Positions 50,872-62,558 of a stretch of 64,000 bases of DNA are shown here, piece by piece. Numbering within the stretch: the first letter of the stretch is position 1; the number at the start of each line of letters is the position of its first letter. The notes under the pieces are model-generated. The model searched no databases. It saw only the letters and a list, made by a program, of their open reading frames with translations, and was not told the DNA's origin. A program made the position numbers and the translations under genes. The stretch comes from Prunus persica (Eukaryota; Streptophyta; Magnoliopsida; Rosales; Rosaceae). The DNA lies in assembly GCF_000346465.2 (NCBI RefSeq), contig NC_034010.1:9106520-9170519 (forward strand), in the 5' to 3' direction.

Positions 50872-52455
50872 TAATAACTCCACATTTATGCTTATTTTCC
50901 ATAACTTATTCCTATGTTTTGTACTAGATTCCCCTGTAAAATTGGTTGTTTTGATGTGTTTAGTGTGAGTTTTGTAGGAAATCGTCCCTAAGAGTGATTT
51001 GGAGCGAAAAAGAGCAATAGCAAAGAAGGCAGAAGTTTGAAATCAGCAACTTGGAAGTCAAGAATGTTTTGTGCAGATCAATCATATTGTCGGATCACCC
51101 GGATCTCATTTGGATTAAAAAAGGAAGATTCCCACATATTGTGGGAAAACCCTGGATGTCTAGTTTCTAGAACATTTTACAGATTTCTTTTTCCGTGTTC
51201 CTAGAGAAAGTTATGGCAGTTTGTGTACTAGTTGTTCTGTGCAGAAAATCAGCATTTAAGTTTCTCTACTTTGGAAGGAATTGTGTTGGGGGCTTGTAGA
51301 AGGATCTTGTGTGGGCTAGTCGACTTTGGGCAAATAATAGAGGCCTAATATTTGTTTTAATTATATTCCTAGCTGATTCTAACTCTCTATGATAGATGGG
51401 TTAGGATTGGTTCAGATGGGATGAGGAAGCCTAATATTAATGGGCTTAGGTTTTTTATTAGAAAAAAAAAAGGAGAATAAAAAAAGAGTAGATATAGCAG
51501 CCATGGGAATCTAGGAAAAGGAGGTTCTCATAGTTTCCATTGCGATTGACGGTGAACCTAAGGAGCAAGCCAGAAGTCAAAGGGATCTTCTAAGGGTTTT
51601 TTCTATCTTCTATTCAACGTTGTATTTATGGTCTTCAAAACTATGATGATTGAGAATATGGCGTCTATGAGTAACTAAATTATTCTCTAGGGATCCGATG
51701 TAACCTAACATGTTAGTTCTATGTTATTGAGTTAATACTTTATTTTTAATCAATTTATATTCCTTGTTTCATTCATTATTTTAATTATAATCTTGATACT
51801 TGTAATTGGCCATTATAGGTATTTTGGATTGTCTAAGATAAGGTTGGGCTCCGGGTTCATCCCTAATCTTATATACACTATGAATGAATGAGTTGTTGTT
51901 GAAGTCGGGGTTCAAGCTAAGACGCTTCTTGGTTCTAGATTGTTCTTTTTGGACTTAATGGGTTCTCAATTAATATTTGGCTATGCAGTTCATTAGTTAG
52001 ATTTAATTGAGGATACTTGGTGACATCGTGGTCGAACAAATCATCATAATAACGAAACAACGACCCTAGGAATTGAATTATGACTTTATTCTCTAAATTA
52101 ACTTGATACATAGAATAGGATTGTTATGGTGAAGTTGGAGACCTAGTATTCATCCATCTATTTTCAAAACCAATTTTCAGTTTTTATTCTTTTTTCTTTT
52201 TTTATCAATTCCGTACAAATCCAAAACAAATACTTTAGTTTCCTACCTTTAAATTCCTGTCACTTGGTTAGGTTAATATTCATTGATATTAATTTTTTTT
52301 GGTCTAGTTTGGTATCTTTGTTTTGTTTTTCATAAGGTATTCATATGTTGAACTAATTAATAAACTTTGCAAATCCCCATGGGTACGATACTCGTCTTGC
52401 CATTGTACTATCTTAACCGATTCGTATACTTGTGAGATATAAAAATTGTTCATCA
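50872..52455 (+). mobile_element. solo LTR of about 1.58 kb
   Basis: Begins TAATAACTCC (TG changed to TA), ends TTGTTCATCA and is flanked by ACAAC at 50867-50871 and 52456-52460. Near its 3' end it carries GGGTACGATACTCGTCTTGCC. In layout and several segments it parallels the solo LTR at 37820-45098, so the two are probably related families. Confidence 0.7.
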
Positions 52456-52631
52456 ACAACAAGTGAAGAGGGTGGTGCTAGCATCCTCACTTAATGTGAT
52501 AGATTGAAGGGGTTAGGGAGAGAGAGCTTGATGTTTTCTCTCTTCCAATTTCACCAACTTGAAAACCCCAAGGATGATAGAATTCCATAGCTACACACTT
52601 AGCCATTCTCCAACCCATAAGGGGCTAAACC

Positions 52632-52673
52632 CAAATTTTCCACCTCCAACCCAAATTTTCCACCTCCAACAAG
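52632..52673. repeat. 20-bp tandem duplication
   Basis: ACCCAAATTTTCCACCTCCA is present twice head to tail. Confidence 0.95.
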
Positions 52674-52699
52674 TGACTATTTGGGTTTTGCCCGGACTC

Positions 52700-54480
52700 A
52701 AATTGTTTTTTCTCCCAACCCTCCGGACTTAAATTTTAAGTCTGCAACTTTATTAAATTGTTTAAGATTGGTTTAAGTCTTTTTTTTTTTTTTGTGGAAA
52801 ACTTTTCTTCATTAATCTTTTTAAATAGCATCATAATTTAATTTTTTGAACAATTTGACCTAAAAAAAAATTGAGATTCCATAAATTTAATTTTATTCCA
52901 AAAGTATGAGAATGAAGAAGATGATGTGCTTGAAATGATCTCAAAAGTACGAGAATGGAAGAGATTGATGAAATTGACAAAGGAAAAATAAATTGAGAAA
53001 TAGAAAAAATATTTTTGATAGATTAATTGAGAAATGGGTCAGTATTTATAGAGTTTGAAGTGAGCTTTGTGATTGGATCTGATTTGGATTAATTGAAAAT
53101 ATTATTTTGACCGTTGGATTTAAATTTCATCCTTTAGATCTTTTTTTTTTACCATTAAAATAGCATAGATTAATCCCCATCATTGATTTAAGTTATATGT
53201 ACATACACAAAAATTTTAAAAAACAAAGAAACAGCAACATTATTCAAATGTTATCCAACGGTAACTCCGTGGGACAGCCACAAGTGGTGCAAAGAGAAGA
53301 CAAAAAGCAAGCTGCAACTTTGGAGGTGGGCTCAACGTCAGAATCTTTGCACATGAGGCTGTTTGAGATGCAAGTGGGCTCCACAAAAGGAATTGTCACT
53401 TTGTTCGATAATCCGCTTGTGGCTTACAATCAATCATTCCACTTGTTTTATAACAAGCATCCATTAACTCTTTGATGGATACGACATCCTTTAGGTGATC
53501 TAGGATGTCCCACAAGTTTACCTTTCGAACTATAAAGTTCTAAACTTTATAACAATTTCAATCTCATTACTGTTCAATTGGACTTATCAAATATTTTGTT
53601 GTCCTTGGGGTTACGACGCAAGGAGAGATTTCGATGACTTATCATAAAAGATTTATACTTTATTATCCTTTGTGATAAATCATCCATTGAGATATCTTGT
53701 AATGAAAACTCTTTATCTCTTAAGAGGTATCTTGTTTAAGCATTAACCCTTCATAACAATTAAAAGATTGTTGATGCCCTCTAAATGATTTCCCTTTTCT
53801 TTGCTTTCTTGAAATCCTAAATCTCTTGGATTTCAGACTTAGTAAAGTCCAACCGTGTGAGTGATCAACGGTGAATGCCATAGAAACACAATGGATACCA
53901 TTCCATTCATTATCTTATACAACTCATGTGATCTTCATTCTAGTTCATAACTTAGATTGTTTGGATTTCTCAATTTATAGATGTAACTCATAGGTAAGAA
54001 TGGAACCTTTAAAGAACCACACATTGCTTATCCTATAAATATTATCTTGATTGTGAAATCTAAACCTTTTAGAAGTCATTCTTGTATTAGATTTACAATA
54101 TCTCAATATTCTAAACAATTAATGTAAGAATAGTTTCATACATTCATCTCACAAAGCATATAGAGATCAAACTTCATATTACCATATACAAAGCAAACTA
54201 GTGGTTACAAACCATAAAACTATCTTCTAAAACATGAAGATAGCAAGTAAGTTCTTTATACATGCCAAAAACCAAATGAGTTCATAAGTTCTAAAAGATC
54301 TCCATAAACAAATAAAAGCTTGCTTGACGATTCCGAATCCTAGCAATCTTCATCTCTATGAGCTTCCTACTTGTTCTCTGTTTGTGCAACAACATGACGT
54401 ACAATAGATCATTGTTTGTTAGACTCAAGTAAGGTATAAACATTTGCTTAGAACTTTAGTGACAAATTAAGCTGTACCTT
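52700..54480. other. unassigned AT-rich stretch
   Basis: A 92-codon plus-strand frame at 53197-53475 has no recognised family. The remainder is noncoding, perhaps the 3' region of the minus-strand copia remnant. Nothing else is supported. Confidence 0.4.
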
Positions 54481-54504
54481 CACCTCGGTTATCCTTCAGG
54501 CTAG

Positions 54505-55336
54505 CTAAGTAAGCCCGACAAATCCTTTTCCAGTGTCCATCTTTCCCACAATGGAAACACTATCCCTTTGCCTTTTTTCCTTCTTCCTATTTCTTCTTGA
54601 CGCCTTCCTTGGGTTTGAGTTTAGGGTTCCATTTCTTCTTCTTGCTGGCATTGAATTTGCCTTTACCTTTATTACCATGCTTAGCATAAGAAGTTGAACC
54701 CTTCTCAAAAACAACAATGGTCACATTCCCTTCTTCTCTCTTGAAGGTCTTTTCAGCAGTCACACACATGTTCAGCAGCTTTGAGAGATTGTGCTCCATC
54801 TTCCCCATGTTGTAGTTCATAACAAACTAGGAGAAGGAATCAGAGAAGGACGCAAGGAATATGTCGGTGGCCAAGTTGCGATCCAGTGGACTGTTAAGAC
54901 TTTCCAACTGCTCAATGAGTCCTATCATCTTCAATCCATGTTGGTGGACTGGGGCTTCCTTAACCATCCTGGTTTTCAAAAGCTCACATACAGCGCTGAA
55001 GCGCCTGCTGCATGTGTCTTCTCCATAAAGCTCTTGGAGATGGGATATTATGTCAGCAGCATGCATTATATGCTTATGCTGTTTCTGGAGCTCCTCATTC
55101 ATTCAAGCCAGAATGTAGCACTTGGCTTCATAGTCATCATCCACGTGCCTGTCATACTTAGTACGTACTTCTTGAGAAACATCTTCAGCATGAGGCTCTA
55201 TTTCAGGAGCTTGCTCTAGTACGTACACAATCTTCTCGATAGTCATGAATATCTTGAGATTGCGGTACCATGTTGGAAAGTTATGGCCCTCTAGACAATG
55301 TTTGTCCAGGAGTTTGGTGAATGCGGATCTATACAT
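54505..55336 (-). pseudogene. copia gag with zinc knuckle
   Basis: Three minus-strand frames in succession read FTKLLDKHCLEGHNFPTWYR (from about 55325), then a UBN2-type capsid region with FSAVCELLKTRMV. They end in a basic stretch (KGKGKFNASKKKKWNPK) before CFHCGKDGHWKRIC, a CX2CX4HX4C knuckle near 54560-54515. Stops at about 55103, 54827 and 54585 break it. This gag subtype differs from the three other copia gags in the window. Confidence 0.88.
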
Positions 55337-55482
55337 ATTTACAAATACATATAGCTAAGTGTTAGATTGATTTTAGATTTACCATTGACCCGGGTCTTTA
55401 AGTCAAAAAGTAACCCCTACTATTTTTGGCAAATTCTCATATCCCTCAAAATGGAATCTGAGAGTTTTGGTTAAAACTCTTA

Positions 55483-56305
55483 GGGCATGTTTACGTATCA
55501 GTAGTGGAGAAAGTAAGGAATCAGAGAATTTAGGAATCGGGGAACTACTGAATCGATATGGGAAGAATCATTCCCATTAAGCTGTTTACTAAACATATGG
55601 AATTAGCAAAGGAATGGTGTTGATTCCCATTGTTATTGTTTACTAACTTTCATGAATTAAAATCCAAATTAATTTGATTACTAAAATGCCCTGCACATTT
55701 TCACCACAACACATATATAATTCTCAAATTGGCGAAGGAGACCAAACTAATCATGCAGCAAACCAGTAAGGCAGTGTAAACATAAGGAATCAATATGTTG
55801 AACAAGATGAACAACAGGAGCCCAGTTCAATGATAATGTTAATAACACCTTTGTCCAAAGCCAATTTCAAACGAAAAAATAAACTCCAATATATATCTTT
55901 CACCTACGTTACTAGTAAACAATCAAATAATAATAGCATGCATAATCTTCATACGATTAAATACATGGAACTTATTGGAACTAAGTTTTTATTTTTTATA
56001 AGGTTGGAGCGTCTTGGAACTTCTTGGCGTGAGTTTTTATTTTTTTTAGGGTTTGGGGTGTTTTAGAATTATGGTAAAGTGGTAAGGGTATTTTTGGAAG
56101 TTATTAAGAGAAAACAGGAATGGGAATCGTATCGAATACTCCCTTCTAGTTGATCTGATACCTAGTTTTGAGGGGATGTGATTACAGATTTTGAGGTGGG
56201 GTCCACATATTTTTTTATTCTTGATTGCAAGTAAATGTAGGGGAAGTCAGGAATGGAAATCATTCCCTTTCCTCTCATACTCATTACTGATATATAAACA
56301 TGCTC
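55483..56305. mobile_element. Harbinger-type MITE
   Basis: Inverted termini GGGCATGTTTACGTATCAGTA and, reverse complemented, GAGCATGTTTATATATCAGTA are flanked by TTA on both sides (55480-55482 and 56306-56308). The TTA duplication and GGGCATGTTT terminus fit PIF/Harbinger. At 823 bp with no transposase it is non-autonomous. Confidence 0.85.
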
Positions 56306-56339
56306 TTAGTGGGATGGGATGCTCCCACTACTACAAAAA

Positions 56340-57400
56340 GTGAAAAAGACGACCAGAAAACAACGACGGTCTAAGTGAAAACCGTCGTGGTTTTTAAAAA
56401 GATGACGGTTCTAAAAACACCGTCGTGTAATACAACCTTAGACAACTAAAAAATGGAGATTCAAATGGCTGTTCAAAAACAACGACGTACATAATTAAAC
56501 AACCGACGTCTATTTGAAACAGATTTTCGCAGTGTAAAATCAATGCCAACAAAGAACGGCAGAAGTTATGAATCGACCGACGTAGAAAGTAAAGACGACG
56601 ATTTCAATAAAAACTGCCGTTTTTACTCATAAAATAACACGACGAGGTTTTCGTATAAAACACCGTATAATTACAAACAAATCCACGGCTTTAAAATACA
56701 AAATATCGCCGTATTAAATTAATGTACAACGACGAAAAATATAAATATATTGACGTCATTTGCGTATAGTTCTACGACGTTATCTTTAAATCGTACAATA
56801 AAATTTAACGTCGTATTTATTCATTTTATACGTCATACCTTTAATTTTAACCGTCGTCTTAATAAGAATTTTTGTTAACAATTTTTTTCTTTGATTTTCT
56901 TATCCTACGTCGGTAGATCTACTTAATGACAAGAATTGAAATAACCACGACGGTTTATATAGAAAACCGCCGACATAATCAGATTTGTCTGAGATCCCAA
57001 GGGTTACGAAATCTTACCAGATGGAACTTTGTTCCACATCATAATCTTAACAGATGACACAGATTTGCAAATATTGCGTCGTGTTAGTTTACAAATTCTA
57101 GAACATTAATTTCCCTCATTTTAAATTTCCTCGGGAAAGAAAAATCTATTTATCACGCTTTGTAATTAAAAACTAAAACTGAAAGAATACGGGAAAAAAA
57201 ACTCTATTTATAATTTAAAAATAAAATCCACGTCGGTTGTAGTACACTTAACGACGTTTAACAAAATAATCTACGTTGATAATTATAAATCTACCGCCAT
57301 CTTACCTTAATATAGACGACGAGAAAAGACGACGGTAGAACAGAAAACCGCCGTTGTTTCAGTTTCTTTAACAGTTTGGTCCTTTATCTTTCTGCGGACT
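56340..57400. repeat. CACTA subterminal repeat array
   Basis: Short motifs with the core ACGTCGT, CCGTCGT or their complements recur every 20-60 bp in both orientations in otherwise AT-rich DNA. In known CACTA elements such subterminal motifs bind the TnpA-type protein. Confidence 0.8.
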
Positions 57401-57422
57401 TGTATAGTTCAAAGCATTGACA

Positions 57423-57830
57423 ATGTCTTCATCATATCTCCCAGCAACTACTGATTCGATTGCTCATGCTTTAGAGGCCATCTGAAGCCATTTCTATTCT
57501 TTATCGTATTCTTGAAACCCATCTTCTTCTTCTAAAGCTCTACGGATAAAGGAAGAGGCTATCACAAATCTGACGGATCTTCTTAGCCAAGAAAATCAAG
57601 AAGATTTCCCTGAGAAGCGAACTTTCCTTCGACAGCGAGTGGAGGCCAGGCTTGCATCTCTTTTGATGGAAAGCAAGGAGTATTCAGAAGCACTAAGTGT
57701 CCTATCAAGCTTGATCAAGGAAGTGAGAAGGCTAGTTGACAAGCTTCTTCTTGTGGACATATATTTGATGCGAGTAAGCTCAATTTCTCTTTGAGAAAGA
57801 CATCCAAATTATTGTCTTTGAGACGTGAGA
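57423..57830 (+). pseudogene. RPN6: captured fragment of 26S proteasome lid subunit RPN6 (PSMD11-like)
   Basis: The ATG at 57423 begins MSSSYLPATTDSIAHALEA, the N-terminus known for plant RPN6. A shift then gives SEAISILYRILE and another gives KALRIKEEAITNLTDLLS. After a gap where about 60 family residues are missing, the reading continues EKRTFLRQRVEARLASLL, then KEVRRL and KLLLVDIYL, and a last shifted piece ASKLNFSLRK. RPN6 holds the proteasome lid to the base, but this copy has at least two frameshifts, an internal deletion and no PCI domain, so it cannot make the subunit. It lies inside the CACTA element, between the subterminal arrays and the Ulp1 gene. I recognise the family from memory of the plant protein; the pieces are short but in the right order. 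Confidence 0.85.
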
Positions 57831-57889
57831 GACTGAGAGAGGAAGAACTTGGAACCTTGAATGTAAACCGAAAATGAATGAAAGCGACA

Positions 57890-59240
57890 AATTTATAGAA
57901 TAAATTTTTAAAACCAACGGCGGTCCTTACAAAAAAACCGCCGTTTAAATTGTAAAATCAACGTCAGTATTATCGACGTATATTACAGAAATCCACGTCG
58001 GTAAATTAATAAAAACGACGTGTTAAATAATATACCATGACGCGAGTTATTACTTATGTACTTTAATTTTTGAGTTTACTACGACGGTACCTACAACACT
58101 ACTGTCGTATTTATTTACCACGTCCGAAGTTAAATGTACCGTCGTATTTTGTAATTTATACGTCGTAGTTATATGTAACCGCCGTATTATTTTTTTGAAA
58201 TGGTTTTATATGTAAGCAACTTTTCGTCTACCTGACATACACATGCGTTGTTTCCAAACCCGATTAAAAAGTTCAATCTCCCAGAGAAAACTTTTAGACT
58301 TTTTTCCTTGTCAGAGTATCTCATCGTCTTCCTCTCGTCTTCTTCGTCGTCTCTGAACTTAAACATAATCTTCCTCTTGCTTTCATTGCACGCAAAAGGT
58401 AAGCTTTCATTTTCACTATTTTGGTTGCTGTTTTGCATGCTCATACGTTTTTTGTTTGAAAAATCTTTTTACCTTTTTTCTGGCCAAAATCATTTTACTT
58501 CTTTCCAAGTTCGATAAAATATACAGACAAAGAGGGAAAGTTTCCAACTTTGAAGACAACTACCTCAACTAAATAAGACGACGGTAGCTTCTTATGTACG
58601 TGGTTAACTATGTAGACCACGACGGTTCGTCAGTCGTTCTAGCGTCGTCTGAAAATTGACAAAGTTGTTTTTAAAATTATAGTCTTTTTTTTATTTTCTT
58701 GTTTAATTGCAGGTTTGATTTCTCTGAACAATGGTTTTTGTTTTTCCCTAATTTGATAAAATATAAAGAAAAAGAAAGTAGGGTTGGTATCTAATATAGA
58801 CGACAGTATCTTATTGTTTTACGTCGTGTGAATGTTAATACCACGACGTCATATTAAAATACCGTCGTCTATATAAGATTCCAAAACTTTCTTTCTTGGC
58901 CTTGTATTTTATCAAATTAGAAAACAAAAATCATGGTTCAGAAAAATCAAATCTGCAATCAAATATTCACAGAGAAAGAAAAAAGGGTTTTGGATCCTTA
59001 TATAGACGACGGTATATTACGACTGACGTCGTGTGAACATCAATACCACGACGTTATATAAATATTTCGTCGTTTATAGTTAATTATCACGTCGTTTATA
59101 GTTAATTATTTCGTCGTTGTTTAATTACCTTGGTTTTAAACATTTATTACGTCTGAGATTATTTCATTGCGTCGTTTAAAATCATATCATACGTCGTATT
59201 TTATTAATAACTGTCGTTTGTGTTCTTAATCTTTTCCTGA
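57890..59240. repeat. CACTA internal motif region and probable 5' leader of the transposon gene
   Basis: Three dense clusters of ACGTCGT-type motifs (about 57915-58200, 58580-58640 and 58790-59220) separate motif-free blocks. The block 58240-58560 is motif-free and has a donor-like AAAGGTAAGC near 58397; an acceptor-like TTGCAG lies near 58712. This looks like 5' UTR exons of the gene that starts at 59272, but it is not proven. Confidence 0.5.
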
Positions 59241-60099
59241 AATATTTTCACTTGCAGTTTTGTCTGTAAAAATGGTTTCTCACCAAGACCAAAGTAAGGA
59301 TTCTGGCTCCAAGAAAAATGGAGGTAAGGACCTTGGAATGGTACCTCCTCAAGTGAAGCCTTCGAAGAAGATGAAGTTTGCTTCATCATCTGCTGAGACA
59401 GAACGAACCAGCACGACAACAATCTCTGATGATTCAAAGTCTGGTCGAGGTATGAGCACAATGCCTCGTGTTGTGAAGAGAAAACTTCAAAAACTGAGGC
59501 CAATTATTGAGTACAATAAAAGGGGGAAAGGAATTGGCCAAGCACATAGTGAGATGCAGTCCTACATTGGTGTGTTGGCACGCTCCAGAGTTCCACTTGT
59601 GGACATGAAATGGGCTCAAATCCCCAAGGATATAAAGGAGCAGATTTGGGAAGCAGTTGACCTTGCTTTTGTGGTAGGTCAAGGGGGCAAGAGCTCTGTG
59701 TTAGCTTCTGCTGCCAAGAAATGGAAGGATTTCAAGTCTACACTAACGAGGCAATATATCCTTCCATACACCAATGACAGGGAGAGATTAAGCCAACCCC
59801 CTGAAACATATAAATTCATAGAGAAAGCACAATGGGATGCCTTTGTAGCTTCAAGGTTATCCAAAGATTTTGAGTCTGTGCATTCTCAACATGCACAGAT
59901 TAGGGAGAAACTCGAGTACAATCATCGATTGTCTCGAAAAGGATATGCTGGTTTGGAGGATCAATTGGAGGAAACCATGCCTGGGGTAGAAATTGATCGA
60001 TCTACCTTATGGAAGAGAGCTAGACAGGACAAACATGGTAACATCCCGGATCCAAAGGTGGCAGAGAAAGCAAAATTAATTGTAAGCCTACTCACTCTG

Positions 60100-60535
60100 T
60101 TTTAAATTTTTATTAAACTGTGAATAATTCTTATTACGTCTTATGTTATATTTTGCGTCGTGTGAATGATATTACCACGTCGTTAAAGGTCTAAATCAGG
60201 AATCACTACTCTGTTTTCTGTAATTATAGCATAAGATGTCGGTGGTTCATTTTCGCGTCGTTTGTATTGAATTACTACGTCGAAATGTTTTAAACAAGGT
60301 CGTTAAAGGTGTGAATATTGAATCATCCCTCTGTTATCTGTAAATAAAGCATAAGACGTCGGTGGTTTATTCATTTCGTCGTTTTAAAAACTAACCACGT
60401 CGGTTTAAAAACTACCGTCGTGATAAATTATAATAACGTCGATTTATATGTTATTGCGTCGTGTGAAATTATATAATACGTCGTTTGTATATAAATAACC
60501 GTCGTGTGTTTTTGTTCTTACTTTTTTATATATCT
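60100..60535. repeat. motif-rich intron 1 of the CACTA gene
   Basis: The ACGTCGT-type motif occurs densely. Two similar sub-blocks, each with a GGTCGTTAAAGGT- or ACGTCGTTAAAGG-type stretch and a CATAAGACGTCGGTGGTT- or CATAAGATGTCGGTGGTT-like segment, lie about 120 bp apart. Confidence 0.75.
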
Positions 60536-61307
60536 TTGTTGTAGGATGAATTGCAAAAACAAGTCTCGGAAGGTAAAGTTACTGTTTCTGGCAGCAATGA
60601 TGTGCTGACCATGGCTTTGGGCCCCGAGCATCCAGGCAGAGTGAGAGGAGTAGGTGCTGGGATCTCACCAAGGCAATATTTCAATTTACCCAAACCACAG
60701 AGAGTGAGCTTTGACGACCGTTGAAGGACAGTTTAAGAGTTCTCCTTCAAGAAGAGACTAAAAAGATGGAAGCTAAGGCAAGGGAAGAGGCTTTAAGGAT
60801 GGAGGCTAGAACGAAACAATTGGTAGAGGCTGAGAGGGAGCATTTCCTGAGTCAGCTTTCCCAATTAATTCCCAATTTTGATCCAAGCATGCTTAAACCC
60901 AGAATTAGCCAAAGTCCCAAAAATCCAATGTCTGACAAAGCAAGCTGGTTTGGAGGTGATGTGAGATCCCACCATTTTGAGGATGATACTGCCAAAAATG
61001 GGAAACATCAGGAAGAAAAGGTAACATATCTGAACTTTGAATTCTCTGTTTTTTTAAAAACCATTAGACGTCGTTATTATTAATAAAACCGTCGTTTGAA
61101 ATACATACCACGACGATTTTAAACATAAACCGTCGTTTGTATTTCAATACCACGTCGTATTTAGTTTACTTGTTTTACACGCCATTAAACGTCGTTATTT
61201 TAAAACTTTGTGGTTTTTAGACGACGGAGTTAGTCATTCCCGACGTAATAGATGAAGGGAAGACAGAAGAAAAACATGATGAAAAGGAGAAAGAAGATGA
61301 CGACCAG

Positions 61308-61545
61308 GTATGTTCACATAACTTTGCCTTTTTTATTTGTTTTTCAAAATTCCAGACGTCGATATTTTTCTTTGAACCGTCGTTTGTTTACAACTTAGAC
61401 GGCGGAATTTTTTTTAAGACGTAATAAATTATTCACCACGACGGTTTCTTCAGACGACGTTTAAATTGTTTTCAGACGACGTTTTATTCCTTAAACCGTC
61501 GTTTTTATTGAATTACCACGTCATTTTTTTTATTTCTTTAAACAG
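61308..61545. repeat. motif-rich intron 3 of the CACTA gene
   Basis: Contains about nine ACGTCG/ACGACGG-type motifs between exons that have almost none. Confidence 0.7.
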
Positions 61546-61756
61546 GTTATTAAAGTTGTTGATTAATCAAATATGGAGGCGCCATCTTCTTTAAACTCCC
61601 TTTGTCGTTATGTGGAAACGACACTCGTGCCTCAGGATAAGACCTGCACTTTACAATTGATAAGGAGGTGTTTGGTCTAGAGCGCGATACCTTCCTCCTG
61701 CCTGAAGATATTACACAATTTGCAGGCATGGAAGAAATAGGAGCCACTGTCATTGC

Positions 61757-62110
61757 TGTATATATGAGGTTTGTCATTCTAAAATAATACGTCGTTGGTG
61801 TATTTATTGCGTCGTCTTAACCAACTAACCACGTCGTTAGTATATCATAACGTCGTTGTCTATTTCAATACGTCGTGTGAAATTTTATAATACGTCGTTT
61901 TGTTATACATAACCGTCGTGTTTTTTTGTATATATGAGGTTTGTCATTCTAAAATAATACGTCGTTGGTTTATTTATTGCGTCGTCTTAACTAACTAACC
62001 ACGTCGTTAGTATTTACCGTCGTGATAAATATATTATAACGTCGTTGTCTATTTCAGTACGTCGTGTGAAATGTTATAATACGTCGTTTTGTTATACATA
62101 ACCGTCGTGT
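61757..62110 (+). repeat. 170-bp tandem duplication including a splice donor
   Basis: A block beginning TGTATATATGAGGTTTGTC at 61757 is repeated from 61927 with a few changes and a small insertion in the second copy. Each copy includes the last bases of exon 4 and its GT donor plus several ACGTCGT motifs. Confidence 0.93.
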
Positions 62111-62323
62111 GTTTTTTTGTGCTGACTTGTTTATATTATTTTATATATTTAGGCACTTGCACGATGTTTTGAAAAGAGCAAATATGTGCAATATGGTTGG
62201 CTTTATCGACCCTGCTACAGTTAGTGCCAGCTCTGGCACAATAGCTGACAGATCTTGCCTACTAGCAGCTCGACTTCAGAAGACTGACGGTGAACAGATT
62301 TTCCTGATGCCTTACAATCCAGG

Positions 62324-62558
62324 GTTAGTCTCCTTAACAGGATTTTGTTTTTATGATTTTCAATAAATTACAGCGTATAAACTAACCACGTCGGTGTTTT
62401 ATTTTATTGAGTCGTTTGAAACTACTAACCACGTCGGTAGTTATTTATCGTCGTGATAAATGTAAAATGTCGTCGATTGCTACTTTATTTCGTCGTGTGA
62501 AATATTATAATACGTCGTTATTGTAAATAACCGTCGTTTTTATATTAATTTTGTGCAG
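62324..62558. repeat. motif-rich intron 5 of the CACTA gene
   Basis: ACGTCGG, CCGTCGT and ACGTCGT motifs recur about every 25 bp. Confidence 0.7.

Larger units (their letters stand above)
50456..55380 (-). mobile_element. minus-strand copia remnant (LTR-like blocks and gag)
   Basis: A gag gene on the minus strand (55336-54505) is followed at lower coordinates by noncoding sequence. LTR-like blocks at 50456-50866 and 52461-52600 are related to the repeat at 47440-48790. Protease, integrase, reverse transcriptase and RNase H are not seen, so most of the element is gone. A solo LTR of another family (50872-52455) sits inside. Confidence 0.5.
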
